From Sclerotiophoma versabilis (lineage: Eukaryota; Ascomycota; Dothideomycetes; Pleosporales; Didymellaceae), in the NCBI GenBank assembly GCA_012274445.1, contig JAAROD010000094.1, positions 1-64,000 of the forward strand: 64,000 nucleotides of DNA, in the 5' to 3' direction. Of the stretch, positions 24,104 through 34,850 are shown piece by piece (the stretch's first letter is position 1; the number at the start of each line of letters is the position of its first letter). Below the pieces are notes generated by a model, which had not been told where the DNA came from, made no database searches, and saw only the letters and a list, made by a program, of their open reading frames with translations. The position numbers and the translations under genes are program-made.

Positions 24104-25656
24104 ACTAGTACTAAGTTTATTAAAGTTATATTTCTACTAATTCTACTAGAATTTATTTAGGTTATTAACTTATTATTATCTAATATAAGCTTAGAGAGCT
24201 AATTACTATAGCTCTTAATTAATACTCTTAGTAATCTATTTATAGTTTACTTAAAAGGTAGTATTATTATATTAAGATTCTTAATATACTAATTCTATTT
24301 CTATATACTTATTAAATTTACGTATATCTATATTATACTAACTTTTTTTAGTATTAGAGGAGTAGATAATACCTCTATCTACTTCTTATCTTATAGTATT
24401 ATATAGTTACTAGGATATTATAAGCTACTTATACTTATATACTTTTAATCTCTATTTATATACTTATCTAATCTATTCTAATAGTTATTCTATTAGGTTT
24501 TATAGGTACTTCTACTATTTATCTAACTCTTAGTATAGTATAGGTACTTAGCTTTAGATATTCTATATATTCTTATTAAATAGTTTAATATAGTTACTAT
24601 TAGATTTAGTCTTAGAGTCTTCTATAAAACATTCTATATTATTAGTAGAAATATTTTAATTATTACTAGTATCTATATCTCTATAGGTAAGTATATTAAG
24701 TTATTAAACTATCTTATTCTTTAATTAATAATTCTTAGTATAGTAGCCTTACTTACTATATCTATAATAAGTTATACTAGACTTATCCTTCTTATAGCTT
24801 TTCTTTTTCTTATTCTATTATTCTAGTAGTAGTTCTTTATTAAGGTTTAAGAACTTTATAGCCTCTAGTCTAAAGTATTTACTTTATATATTATTATAGA
24901 TATATTAACTAGTATTAGACTAGTAGTAGTTATATCCTTCTTAGTTCTCTTAGTGTAGGTTATTATTATACTACTAGTTTTATAGTAATAAGTAGTTATT
25001 TTTATTACCTATAACTTATACTTATAAGTTTTTTTCTAACTCTAAGTAAAGCTTATAAAGATAAGTATTAATATTAATAGCTTTATTCTCTAAGTCTTTA
25101 AGGCTTCTAATTACTGCGCCTGTATATATAAGTTCTTTCTTAACCTTAGGCTTTAAACTCTACCTAAATATAGTTATTAGAGTAGTATTATTCTAGTTAG
25201 TGTTATAAGTAATAGCTTAGAAATTAGTAGTATAGTCTGTAACTAACGTAGTCTGCTAAATAGTCTAGATATTATACCTAGTAATAGTAGGCTTATTAAT
25301 AACTCTAATAATCTATTAGATTTTAGTCTTAAATTTTATAAAGTTATTAAGCTATATATTGTTCTTAAAAGAGGTAGTTTTACTTATCTTATTTTAAATA
25401 AAGAGTTAAATCTATTTAAAGGCTTTACTGCGCATATATAATACAGCTAGCTTAACTTTATTTTCTTCTTTAATAGAGGCGCCTTAAAAGGTAAAGAATA
25501 AATTAAACTATAGGAGCTAATTTATAAGATTAGAACAGGTTCTATTATAGAGGTTAGGTTTAGTAACCTTAAGGCTTGCTAAATTACTTATTTTAGTAGA
25601 GTTACTATAGGTAGTATAATCTTCTAATATATTACCTATATTAGAAGTGTTTAAAA

Positions 25657-26072
25657 TATTAAAGTTATACTTTAGTTAAAGACTATAAGCACTAGTTCTG
25701 TTAGTTCTTAGGTATAAACAGCGCGCAGTAAATTAGGTTAAGTTATTACCTAGTAAAATACTATAATAATAGAAGGTAATAATAAGTAGTATAGAGTAGA
25801 CTATCTAGCTTAAGAGTTAGATTAAGATTCTAAAGATAAACTTAATTAATAAGGTTAAATATAATACTATAAAATTAGTGTTTCTATATACTATATACTT
25901 ACTAGAAGATAATACTTATTAATAAGTAAGTTATATATATTATACTTATTAATAAGTATGTTATATAACTATATAAAAAGAGATTCTTCCTAACTCTACT
26001 CCTAGCTTATAGGTAAGAGCTCTAGTTAGCTACTTAATTACTATACTGCTTTATCTGCACAGAGTTATAACA
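25657..26072 (-). repeat. 5' LTR of element 18751-26072
   Basis: 416 bp, parallel to 18751-19212 but lacking part of the palindrome-rich middle. The two LTRs differ mostly by transitions and by this deletion. Confidence 0.75.
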
Positions 26073-26834
26073 CCTACTAATCTAGAAGAACTTCTACTAC
26101 TAAGCTAATAGTAATAATAAGTAAAAAGTTATTAGAGCTAAGATAACTAGATAAGATTAATTAGTTTATAAAAGAAATAAATAAGTTCTTTATTTTATTT
26201 CTATAGTAAAAAACTGCAACTAACTATATATTTTACTTCTAGACTAGCTCTAGATTAGTATAGAGCTAATTAACTATTCTTATCTATTAATCTAATCTCT
26301 TTAATCTGCTTATATTACTATTAATAATTACGTAATTATTAACTTTTACTATAATAAATAATAATACTATCTAATAATAGCTTCTATTACTCTAGAAGCT
26401 TAATCTTCTTAATAAACTAAGTATTTATATTAAACTATTATTATTCTTAATACTTTAAGAACTTTTTTTTATTTATATACTTAATTTAACTTTATATAAG
26501 CAGCTTATAGAGTATCTATTATAGCCTCTTTAGCCTTAGCTACTTTATCTTCTATTTATTCTAGCTATAATATCTTATTATTAATCTTTAAGAAGTTAGG
26601 AATAGGTAAATTAACTAGCTTATACTTCTTTATTCTATTATATTTATAGTTTCTATACTTCTTACTTAGAAATACTAACTTATAAAGTAAGTTATTCTTA
26701 GTATAGTATTTATAAGTATCTATAGTAATAAATCTAATAGTATTTATTTAATCTTCTTTAGTATAATACTATAGAGTACTTCTAGAGAATATTAGTTAAT
26801 TTATAAGAATATAAATTATAAAGAAGAAAAATAG
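26073..26834 (+). mobile_element. continuation of split gypsy family 1 fragment
   Basis: Starts with the target duplication CCTAC and reads as the reverse complement of about 19,950-19,850 of the neighbouring element (CTTCTACTACTAAGCTA), then becomes unrecognisable TA-rich sequence. It is the right half of the copy interrupted at 18,750. Confidence 0.5.
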
Positions 26835-27316
26835 TATTATAATTATAGAGAATTATATACAGAGATAGTAACTTATTACTAATAGTAGGCTTTAGATTAG
26901 TAGAATACTAAGCCTTAGGTTATATAATATTTTATAAACTTTATATAGGCCCTAGGTTAAGAGTATAAGGTATAATAGTATAGTGTTATATTATATTCTA
27001 TAGATATTCTATAAATACTATAAGGCTCTCTATAGAACTTACTAGAAAACTATACTATATTATAAGATACCTTAAGTATATAGTTAGTAGGAATACTGCT
27101 CTTATAGTATTATGTTTAACCTAGTTAATTAAGTTTATCTTTAGAATCTTAACCTAACTCTTAAGCTAGATAGTCTACTCTATACTACTTATTATTACCT
27201 TCTATTATTATAGTGTTTTACTAGGTAATAACCTAACCTAATACTCTGCGCGCCGTTTATTCCTAAGAACTAATAGAACTAGTGCTTATAGTCTTTAACT
27301 AAAGTATAACTTTAAT
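26835..27316 (+). repeat. LTR of gypsy family 1, plus orientation, diverged
   Basis: The right half (from about 27,090, the AATTAAGTTTATCTTTAGAA region, to TTTAATA at 27,316) matches the other LTRs clearly. The left half is diverged like that of the solo LTR at 23,610, so the left boundary is approximate. Flanks AATAG and GCTAT do not form a target duplication. Confidence 0.55.
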
Positions 27317-27975
27317 AGCTATATCTAAGCTTCTTTAAACATGTTTAGCTAGCACTATTATTAAGGTATTAGTAGAGAAGTAGTGTTATAGTGTAGTCTT
27401 AGCAAAAGCACGCTGCTTACCTATGTGCACTGCTTACCTGTAAGGTACGTTATAAATACTATATTTATAAAAATCTTTTTATTAAGCTTTAATTACAGGT
27501 TTATAACTTTAGAGTCTTTCTAGAGTATTCTTTAATAGTTCTTTACTTGATTAAAAGCTTTATTTAGCTTATCTAGACGTGTAAATAATCTCTCTACCTA
27601 AGTCTTACGTTAAGGCTCTCTAGTATAGACTACTAATAGTTTATCTAATAATAATACTTTATATTAGTAAAGGTATAATTCTTATGTAAAGATAGGTTAA
27701 GAATAGATTAGGAGTGTACTAAGTATTCCTTAAGAAGAAACTCTCTTTGAAGTTCAAATGTATGCTACGAACTACCTTTTCGGATTAGCACACGTGAGCG
27801 AATTAATTGCTGGCAGAAAAAAATTCATTTCGACTATGAAGCGGTAACGACAAAGTAGGAGTCGATGGTATCTCGGGAGTTAGAAATAACGAACGTTGAT
27901 CGGGTGCAAACCAGTATCTCCAGCAGAGTAAATCGGTTCAGCAAGGTAAAATCTGTTAGGCAGGAAGCTCATTCC
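27317..27975. other. edge of AT-rich block and 3' flank of transporter gene
   Basis: AT-rich, RIP-like sequence to about 27,740, then a sharp change to balanced composition. Nothing recognisable. Confidence 0.4.
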
Positions 27976-29631
27976 TCAAATCTTCTCAACAGCAACGATC
28001 TGCCCCTCGGCACTGAAGTCGATCCTCTTCTTAGTCAAACTCTCCTTCACGGGGTTCTTAGCCTCAAAGATCAAATCCATCTCTTCGAGCGTACGTTTCT
28101 TAGTCTCGGGAAGTAAGAAGTAGAAGACGACAACCTGGACAGCATCCCAGACGGTGAAAACAATGTACGTCTTCCAACCAATCGCCTTGAGCGAGATGGG
28201 CCATGCGAACTGGTTCAGAAGGTTGCCAGCGTTAACGGCAAGCGCAGAGAAGGCCATGCCCTTGGCACGCATTTCAAATGAAAGGACTTCTACGGGATAG
28301 AGAGCCTGAAGCGGGGTAGTGCCGACAGAGTAGACCATGCCAAAGAGAAATATCATTGCCACCGTGGCTTTGGCTGCGGATGCGTCGGTGTCGTTGCTGG
28401 CCGCGAATTGAGATGAGGCGATGGTCATGGCGACCCAAACGACGGTGCAGCCAGCCATGGAGCCAAGGAACATGGGTCGACGACCGACCTTCTCGACAAA
28501 GGCAGCACCGAGGAGCGCAAAAGCAAATTGGAAACAAGCGTATCCCAAGTTGATGTTGGCTTGCTCAATCTCCTCGGTGTATCCAGCGGTCTTAAGGACT
28601 GCAGGCAAGAAATACGTCAGCACGCCGTTACCAGCCCATTGCGCAAAGATAGAGAAAACCACGTTGCACAGCAGGCGGTAGCGGCTCGCCCGTGTGCGGA
28701 AAAGGGCACTGTAGTCCCACCAGCGCTTGTCTGCGCCGTTTAGCTCAAGGAATTCTTCGTATTCGGAGAGTTGAAGCTTCACCCAGGCCGAGTCTGGGTT
28801 GCCATAGCCATGCCATTTAGTAAGGACAGCCTTAGCTTCAGCCATCTTGCCGTGAACGTAAAGCCAGCGCGGGGACTCAGGGGCGAACCAGATGAAGATA
28901 ACGATGAAGCTGGGGAAAACGAGCTGCAGCCACACGGGAAGGGCCCAGTTGACATTTCCAGTGAGGTTCAGTCCACCACGAACGGCGCCGGCAGCGAGGA
29001 TGGAACCGACGAACCAGAAGGTGTTGCAGTAGGCGGTGATAACGGAGCGCATGGCGGGATGTGCAGTCTCGACGACATAGATGGGACCTGCACCAGAGAC
29101 GATAGTGACACCGAAACCGAGGACAAAGCGTCCACCCTTGAGCTGTGCGTTGGAGCCGTTGGTCATGGTCAAACCATTAATGATAGTGCCGACGATAATC
29201 AATAGAGCGCCAGAGACCATGCCCATGCGTCGGCCAAAGGAATCGATGATGGGACCTGCAAAAGGAAGTGCAACGACAGCACCGATTTGGTACATGGCAG
29301 AGGTGATTGCTGCCCATGGGCCATCGGGAGTGCCATCAAACTTGGCTAGGAAGGTTTTGTTGGCTGTCAGACCACCGAACAAACTCCCATCAAAACCATT
29401 GACGGTCTGACAGAAGAAGCCCAGCAACAGGCATCCGGCCAGACCAATTGTTCGGAGGTGAAACCTGGGGAGGGGTTCGAGAGTGCTGGCCTCGTGATAC
29501 GCTTCGCTGCCCTTGAGCGTCTTGACCTCGACAATTTGAGACTGCGAGCAAAATTAGTATGGATTAATGTAACAGGGATGAAGTCAACGTACCTTTGGAT
29601 CAACCTCCACTTCGGCTTTGTGATCTGACAT
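27976..29631 (-). CDS. MFS sugar transporter (lactose permease-like)
   Basis: Two exons: 29631-29593 and 29541-27976, joined over a 51-bp GT-AG intron (29592-29542) in phase 0; product 534 residues. The start ATG at 29631 gives a 13-residue first exon (MSDHKAEVEVDPK). Sugar-porter signatures are present: GFDGSLFGGL in TM1 (about 60-70), DSFGRRMG (113-120), PESPRW (234-239), VGRRP (365-369) and PETKKRTLEEMD near the C-terminus (491-502). Twelve hydrophobic spans fit the length typical of the family. The subgroup, from the long WHGYGNPDSAWVKLQLSEYE loop, looks like fungal lactose/disaccharide permeases, but the substrate cannot be read from sequence. Plasma-membrane proton-coupled sugar uptake is the family role. 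No neighbouring glycosidase gene in the window. Confidence 0.92.
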
Positions 29632-30345
29632 CGTTGCTTGAGTGATTTAAGAACTAAGGAAGACTCAAAACCCTGTGCGATGGGGACTGAATAGGCGGAA
29701 GATGTTCTGTATATGTACATTTCTCGAAACGTAGAGCCAGTCAGTCTAGGTCCGCTGCGAGCGCGCCGTCGATGCGGTACGGGAATCTCAAGCCGACATT
29801 CCGCTCAAACGTGGCTGGCCATCATGACCCATGGAATAGTCGATAAACGGGCACGGGGCTCGTCTTACCCCAAAGCACGGGGACTTCGGTCCGCATCCAG
29901 ATCGGCCAAACGCCCGTATGAGAGGCAAAAGCTTCAGGCAACTTGCCCGACTGTCTCACAGGCTCTGGCAGTCGGTCAGACAAGACATCGTGTTCTTTTC
30001 ATAGAGTCCTTGCAACATTCGCAACAGCTGTTGCAGGTTTCTCCCTACGCACCTGACAGATTGGTACCGCATTGCGCTCGCTGTTGGCTCTTAGATAGAT
30101 CCACACGGCCCGATGGGCAGACGCGCATAAGCGCGCGCGGAAACTTCGCTCCAATCAAGTCCTCCACAAGAAAACTAGGATCTATTGAGATGACGGGGAG
30201 ACTGTCACCCGTCTGGCTTCAACCCCGCAAGATTGGACCCATCAATGGTTTCCTACACAGTTTCAGCCGCGAATCCGCAGCTACACCCGGTTGACAGGCT
30301 TGGCAGACAGTCGACGCGGCGCGGACGCTGATCCGCTGCGCCCCA
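29632..30345. other. upstream region of transporter gene
   Basis: GC-balanced DNA containing the promoter of the minus-strand transporter. A 193-codon plus-strand open frame (29713-30294) lies here, but it has no recognisable domain and reads like chance; I do not call it a gene. Confidence 0.4.
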
Positions 30346-30349
30346 CTTC

Positions 30350-30960
30350 ATTCCAAAAGAACCATCTGTCCCCAGGTTTGTCGACGGTCTCGTTCCCAGG
30401 TATGCCTACGTGAGCTGGAATCCACCAAACTATCACCGGCCTTCTGATATCCTGGAGCTTCTAGACCTGTCGTGCGACGTCTGCAAGCATATAGGCGCCT
30501 GATCGTCCTTCCGCCTTAGCTATAGACCAGATAACACCTAATTGTCTGTGTACATGGCGATGTCTTATCGTTCGCCGTTTCAGTTCGCGTATTCTCGAGC
30601 GATATACAGTGCTAAGCTAATACCTTGCAACTCTGCTGCGTACACAATCAACATTGTGTCTAGTCCCATGTGTACGGATTGTACCCGTTGCGTAAGCGGA
30701 CACAGTACGGCAGAGCTTATCTTGCCTTCAATGTCGCTGCCGTCTGTGTATACGTTGAGGCTGTTCTCCATTGCGTGCTCTCTGTCGTGTCTCTCCCATG
30801 CTGCCTTCTTGGCGGTTGTGTCAGTGTAAGTGGTCAGACCTGGTCTTCAAGGTGGGGTAAGGAAGTATGGGGTCCGTTCCTGCGTGTCAAAGCCTTGGAT
30901 TCGCTTGCTCTTCGTGTCGCTGTCGAGATTCTGCTAAGAGTTGGTGTGTGACCCATGATT
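30350..30960 (-). pseudogene. LINE (Tad-type) RNase H domain relic
   Basis: The minus strand reads as the RNase H end of a non-LTR retrotransposon protein: NSLNVYTDGSDIEGK (about 30,770-30,725) with the TDGS catalytic motif, YAAELQGISLAL with the catalytic Glu (about 30,640-30,600), KAEGRSGAYML, and VIVWWIPAHVGIPGNETVDK (about 30,445-30,385), the classic last block. A TAG stop splits it at about 30,460 and a frameshift or stop occurs near 30,580. No reverse transcriptase part precedes it, so only a fragment was left. Damage is mild compared with the AT-rich blocks. Confidence 0.8.
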
Positions 30961-32495
30961 GTGAATGCACCGGAGCTCGTTTCTCCATTGGGCACGGTGC
31001 TAGTCCTCCGTGTCGGGCAGAGCGCTCCGCGGACCCGAGAATGGAGGGCGATTGGCTGTTCTCGCGAACACCGGCCCTGCTCGCCAACTTCTTCCTTGGA
31101 GGAACAAGTGACAAAATGGGATTCCGGGTTTGTACATTATATCATTCGAGTGTAGGGGCCTGTGGGACAATCGGAACATCTCTTCGAGAATTGAATGACC
31201 TTGCGCAACATGGTGCGTCCGCGATCTCGGGTGATGCCCCCGCAGCTGGTCCCAGATCCCCATGTTCTGGCAATAAGTAAGTAGTCGCACAGGTCGACAT
31301 AAATTTCCTTGATCTCCGTAAGCCTCGTGCAATGTGTACCTATTGATTCGTTATGGCATAACCTGTTGCCGCATGACAAAGAGCGTTTTGTGACAGCGGA
31401 ACGAGCAACAGCCACCATCAACAGCATTCAACGTTTTGACGTTGCCGATTCCTCATAACCTATCAAAAATAGCGTCTCTTGTGATATAGAATGACGGTGA
31501 TGAGACCCTCATGGTACCATGGACACATACAAGCCCTGAATCGGACGGTGGAGATGAAGGTAAGAAATCAACCGCGAGTGTTTCAGTCGGCATCAATGAC
31601 CCTGGCTGCCACGCGAATGAGGCGAGAACAATGTAGAACACTGACGCAGAGGCAGTATCAATAACAACAGATCGTTGATTTCGCCTCTATGACGCAACGG
31701 GCACATCCTTGTGCAAACACAGGTGCGCGCTGGTCGGTTTGACTGGACAAGCGAGGATCGAGAGCTTTTCAGGCTTGAAGTTCGGCAAATTCAGCGAGGT
31801 ATACGAGGGCAGGGAACAGCGACGAGTGCAGCTCGGAGCAGTTGATTCGCACTGCGCTGTGGAATGGGTCGAGCCTCCCAGGGCACTCTCCCCGTCCTCC
31901 TGTGGCTTCGAGCAAGGGTAACGAACACGTAAACCGTCAATCACATTCTCCAGATACTAAGAGTCGTGGAAATAGCGCGTCAGATCTGCGCGACATTCCG
32001 TATCAGTACATGATTCATGACGGAAGCACTACATTCATAAACACCTGAATGGCCATAGGACGCATCCCTGACTGTTGGTAATCTCGACCGTGTATCTCTC
32101 CGACAGAGCTATCCAGGTGGCAATCGTAAAATCAGAAGAACTTGATGGGTGGTGACGGAAAACTCTTTCGTCTACCAGAATTGGCAGAGAGGTCTGTCTC
32201 TCGTCGCAAGCTGCGTCAACGACGTTTTATTCTTTACCATTTAAGCCGTTGGCCTCGAACCTCGAACCCAGGGCGTATGCGCGGGGGTAACGGCATGACT
32301 TGGAGTATCTGAACTCAAATTCATGCGGCCGCCGTTGGTAGTGTCCTAACCGTAAGAGTTCACTGTCACAAGGTTCTGAGTACCAGCTCTATAGACGTTG
32401 CATTGTCCGTTCTGTTATGAGCGCTCTGCTAGTGTGTCCAACACAAGTTAGACCTCTTCATTTGACAGCGCTTTCTCGTTATCAAGCTACGCAAT
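30961..32495. other. intergenic DNA
   Basis: Balanced composition. Open frames occur on both strands but none carries a domain I know. A plus-strand stretch near 31,730-31,830 (FDWTSEDRELFRLEVRQIQR) looks coding-like yet has no continuation. Confidence 0.35.
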
Positions 32496-32499
32496 CTTT

Positions 32500-33510
32500 A
32501 AATACTTGTTCGGACCGCCACACGAGCCCTTACCAACAACTCCTCCCCTGTCTTTTCACCCTCCTCCTCACTCCTCAAACTCTCCGCTCTCCCCTCTAGC
32601 CTCCCAACAATCCAATCCTCAACCTCCCCCGCCTCATCTTTCACCCTCCCCACCACACTCTCCACAACCCCCAACCCTCTTCTTAACCTCAAGGTATTTA
32701 CCCTCCGCAGCACGCTCAAGCGCCAATCTCTGTTCCTCCAGCATATCAGCGAACTTGGCATCCGCCGCCGCTCTTAGAGAATTGGCATGGCTCAGCGTGT
32801 GCGCGTAGAGCTGGTCTGTCTCGCGGGAGCTGGTGGAGTGCAGGTGCGATGAGAGGGCGTGAATGAGGGCGGTGAGGTGTGGTGGGCGTGGGGCGTGGGG
32901 CGTGTGATATTTGGCTTGCTATTGAGGATTGCGAGGATGGTGTGCGTGATTGGATGAGGAGGCGGGGCAGGAGTGTGGGCAGCGCGGCGGACAGGATATC
33001 TGGCAGGAGAGTGGAGATGGCGTGTGAGATGATATGCTGGAGGTCTGCGGTTGCCACAGTGGGCGATGCCAGGGCGTGGTAGGGGGGTGATGCGGTGCCG
33101 TTCCTTGTGCTTGTGAGGTGAGGCGGTATTGGGCCGAGGTTGGCGAGGGGAGGGAAGCCAGGGCTTGGAGTGGTGGACTGAAGGCATTGTGGACGAGCGA
33201 GCTGCGTGAGGCGTTGGAAGGCTGCCTCGTCGCCAGGGCGCGGCGTGAGTGGTGTGGAGGAAGGTAGGCACCATACTGGACCCGGCATCTTCATTTCCAA
33301 CGAGAGTGTGCGAATTTCCGGGTTTCCTGCGCTCGCAAGGGCATCGAGACGCGCCTGTGGGAGCGGGATAGTCGCGGGGACGAGGAAAGTTACGCCGGGG
33401 AGGATGTTGGTGGCATCCTACTGCAGGATGACATTCTGCTCATCGTCGACGCCTGCAAGAGGGAGGGAAGACGGCAAACACAGCGTGACTTGCACGCGAA
33501 ATACGTTGCA
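32500..33510 (-). pseudogene. uncharacterised fungal gene, broken
   Basis: Reading down the minus strand: NVFRVQVTLCLPSSLPLAGV then DDEQNVILQ, a TAG stop at about 33,420-33,418 (a CAG-to-TAG change would explain it), DATNILPGVTFLVPATIPLP, SLEMKMPGPVWCLPSSTPLT, TADLQHIISHAISTLLPD and, after frame changes near 32,930, HLTALIHALSSHLHS and ADMLEEQRLALERAAEGKYLE. The consistent proline/alanine-rich, coding-like text over 1 kb in three successive frames indicates a real gene that decayed. I do not recognise a named domain. A short echo of its NVILQ-DA block occurs on the minus strand at about 42,090-42,120. Confidence 0.5.
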
Positions 33511-34850
33511 TCCGAAGGCTAGGGACAGCGACCTAAGAGATGCATTATCGCAGTGTGAGAAACCCGCTCTTGCGGTCTTGTATCCCATTGTCTACGCTAC
33601 GAAACTACTCACTGATATCCCCTTGCACGAACCAAATATCAATGACAGCAGCAAGGGAAATTCGCCCACCCGAGCTTCAATGCGTATGCAAGAGCCGCTC
33701 TGACTCGTTCGAACGCCGCACCTGCGAGCGCCGCACGCCGTTCCCCCAGCCAACCAGCATGAGTACCGCCCCTCTTCACGTAGAAAACAGCGCCTGAGCG
33801 CACCGAGTCGCTGGCACTGCGCGTTGAGGCTTTATGGAGTCTGCAAGCATGGCGAACCAAGTCTGGCTTCTGGGAGTGAGGGCTGGGTGTCTGACAAGCT
33901 GTGGTGTCGCGGTATCTACAAAGCCGGACTACTGGCCCCGCCCCATCTGCGTTGCTGGTGCCGACCTCAAAACCACCCCTCTTTCGCGTAGTCCTTCTGA
34001 ACTTCGCAAGGATGGTGGAATGAGGAGGACTACGAACAGGCGAGCGATGATCCAGGGTTGGGGACACGTGCAGACAGGACGGGTGAAGTGTTGATGTTTT
34101 GAGGAGGCTGGGATGGACAGACGAGTCGGCGCACAGACGGAACGCGGCAGCACGTGATACGCTAGCCGAAGCCATGCCTCGACCCCTTCGAATAACCTTC
34201 TTCATCCACAAGTGGGGCACGACTGTGCTGACTTCAAGTGTTCCATTGCGCCCATAACATCTGTATTGGAGGAAATTCTGCTAGGATCGTGCTGGGCTGA
34301 CACAGTCTGCCATCCAATTGTCAGGCTCGGCCGTCGCACAACGTCAGATCACCAAACAATAGATCGAAGCCGCGACGTCTGCTGTTAATCTTCGCACTGA
34401 AGGTATGCGTCTGCTGCAAGCCTTCAGTTGTCGTCAATACCAAGCCAATGGCAAGAGGCGAGGTTTTAAAACACTCTGCGATTCGGTTCTGTTGATCGCC
34501 GAGAATTTGCTTGCTCAGATGATAGTCAGGCTATTCAGCACTGCCTACCTTTTTTGTTATCGTGCACACCTAGCCCCAAACCATATTTACTACATAATCA
34601 GGCAAGAAGACTAACAAGCAATGGCAAGGATTCTCGTCAGCGCTAGTCTAGCTTTAGCAGCTGCTTGAAGTAGCGCACCTAGTTTGGCGAATCTATACAA
34701 CTACACAGCCCATCCATTGGCCGACATCGACTCAGGCACGCACGTGCTTAACTCCTAATGCCACAGATCCATCCGCAAGATGTAGTCAATTTGTACAAAA
34801 TCACAAAGGTCGATTGTCCCAGAGATCGTAATCTACCCTCTGCATCCACA
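33511..34850. other. intergenic DNA and GMC gene promoter region
   Basis: No recognisable gene. A 193-codon minus-strand open frame (33639-34220) lacks any domain and is probably chance in a GC-rich stretch. The last 200 bp are the presumed promoter and 5' leader of the GMC oxidoreductase. Confidence 0.4.

Larger units (their letters stand above)
18751..26072 (-). mobile_element. full-length Ty3/gypsy LTR retrotransposon (family 1), RIP-destroyed
   Basis: Bounded by LTRs at 18751-19212 and 25657-26072 and flanked by TCTAC (18746-18750) and CCTAC (26073-26077), a 5-bp target duplication in which one C has become T. The coding strand is minus. Around 22,170-21,880 the minus strand reads as a Ty3/gypsy reverse transcriptase: a VFRTYYSYYKYIVILFRLTN block, then VVYLNNILVYSK, where the active-site Asp pair of the family is Asn-Asn. 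A CCHC-knuckle gag region lies near 24,730-24,790, upstream of pol as expected. Every domain is full of stops. Length is 7.3 kb including a 0.5-kb nested solo LTR. Confidence 0.85.

Noticed and set aside
28771..29205. 144-codon plus-strand frame
   Set aside because: Exact antisense of the sugar transporter coding sequence; a shadow frame.
29713..30294. 193-codon plus-strand open frame upstream of the sugar transporter
   Set aside because: No recognisable domain, basic and repetitive composition, overlaps the promoter of the divergent gene; likely chance in GC-rich DNA.
32215..32300. B-box-like CCTCGAACCTCGAACCC
   Set aside because: Complement resembles a T-arm but no A box or cloverleaf could be built.
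33639..34220. 193-codon minus-strand open frame
   Set aside because: No domain, no natural-looking hydrophobic pattern, and overlapping frames on both strands are equally open.
34758..34850. Longer start for the GMC oxidoreductase
   Set aside because: The 31 extra residues lack similarity to the family and are not a signal peptide; ATG 34851 has better context.
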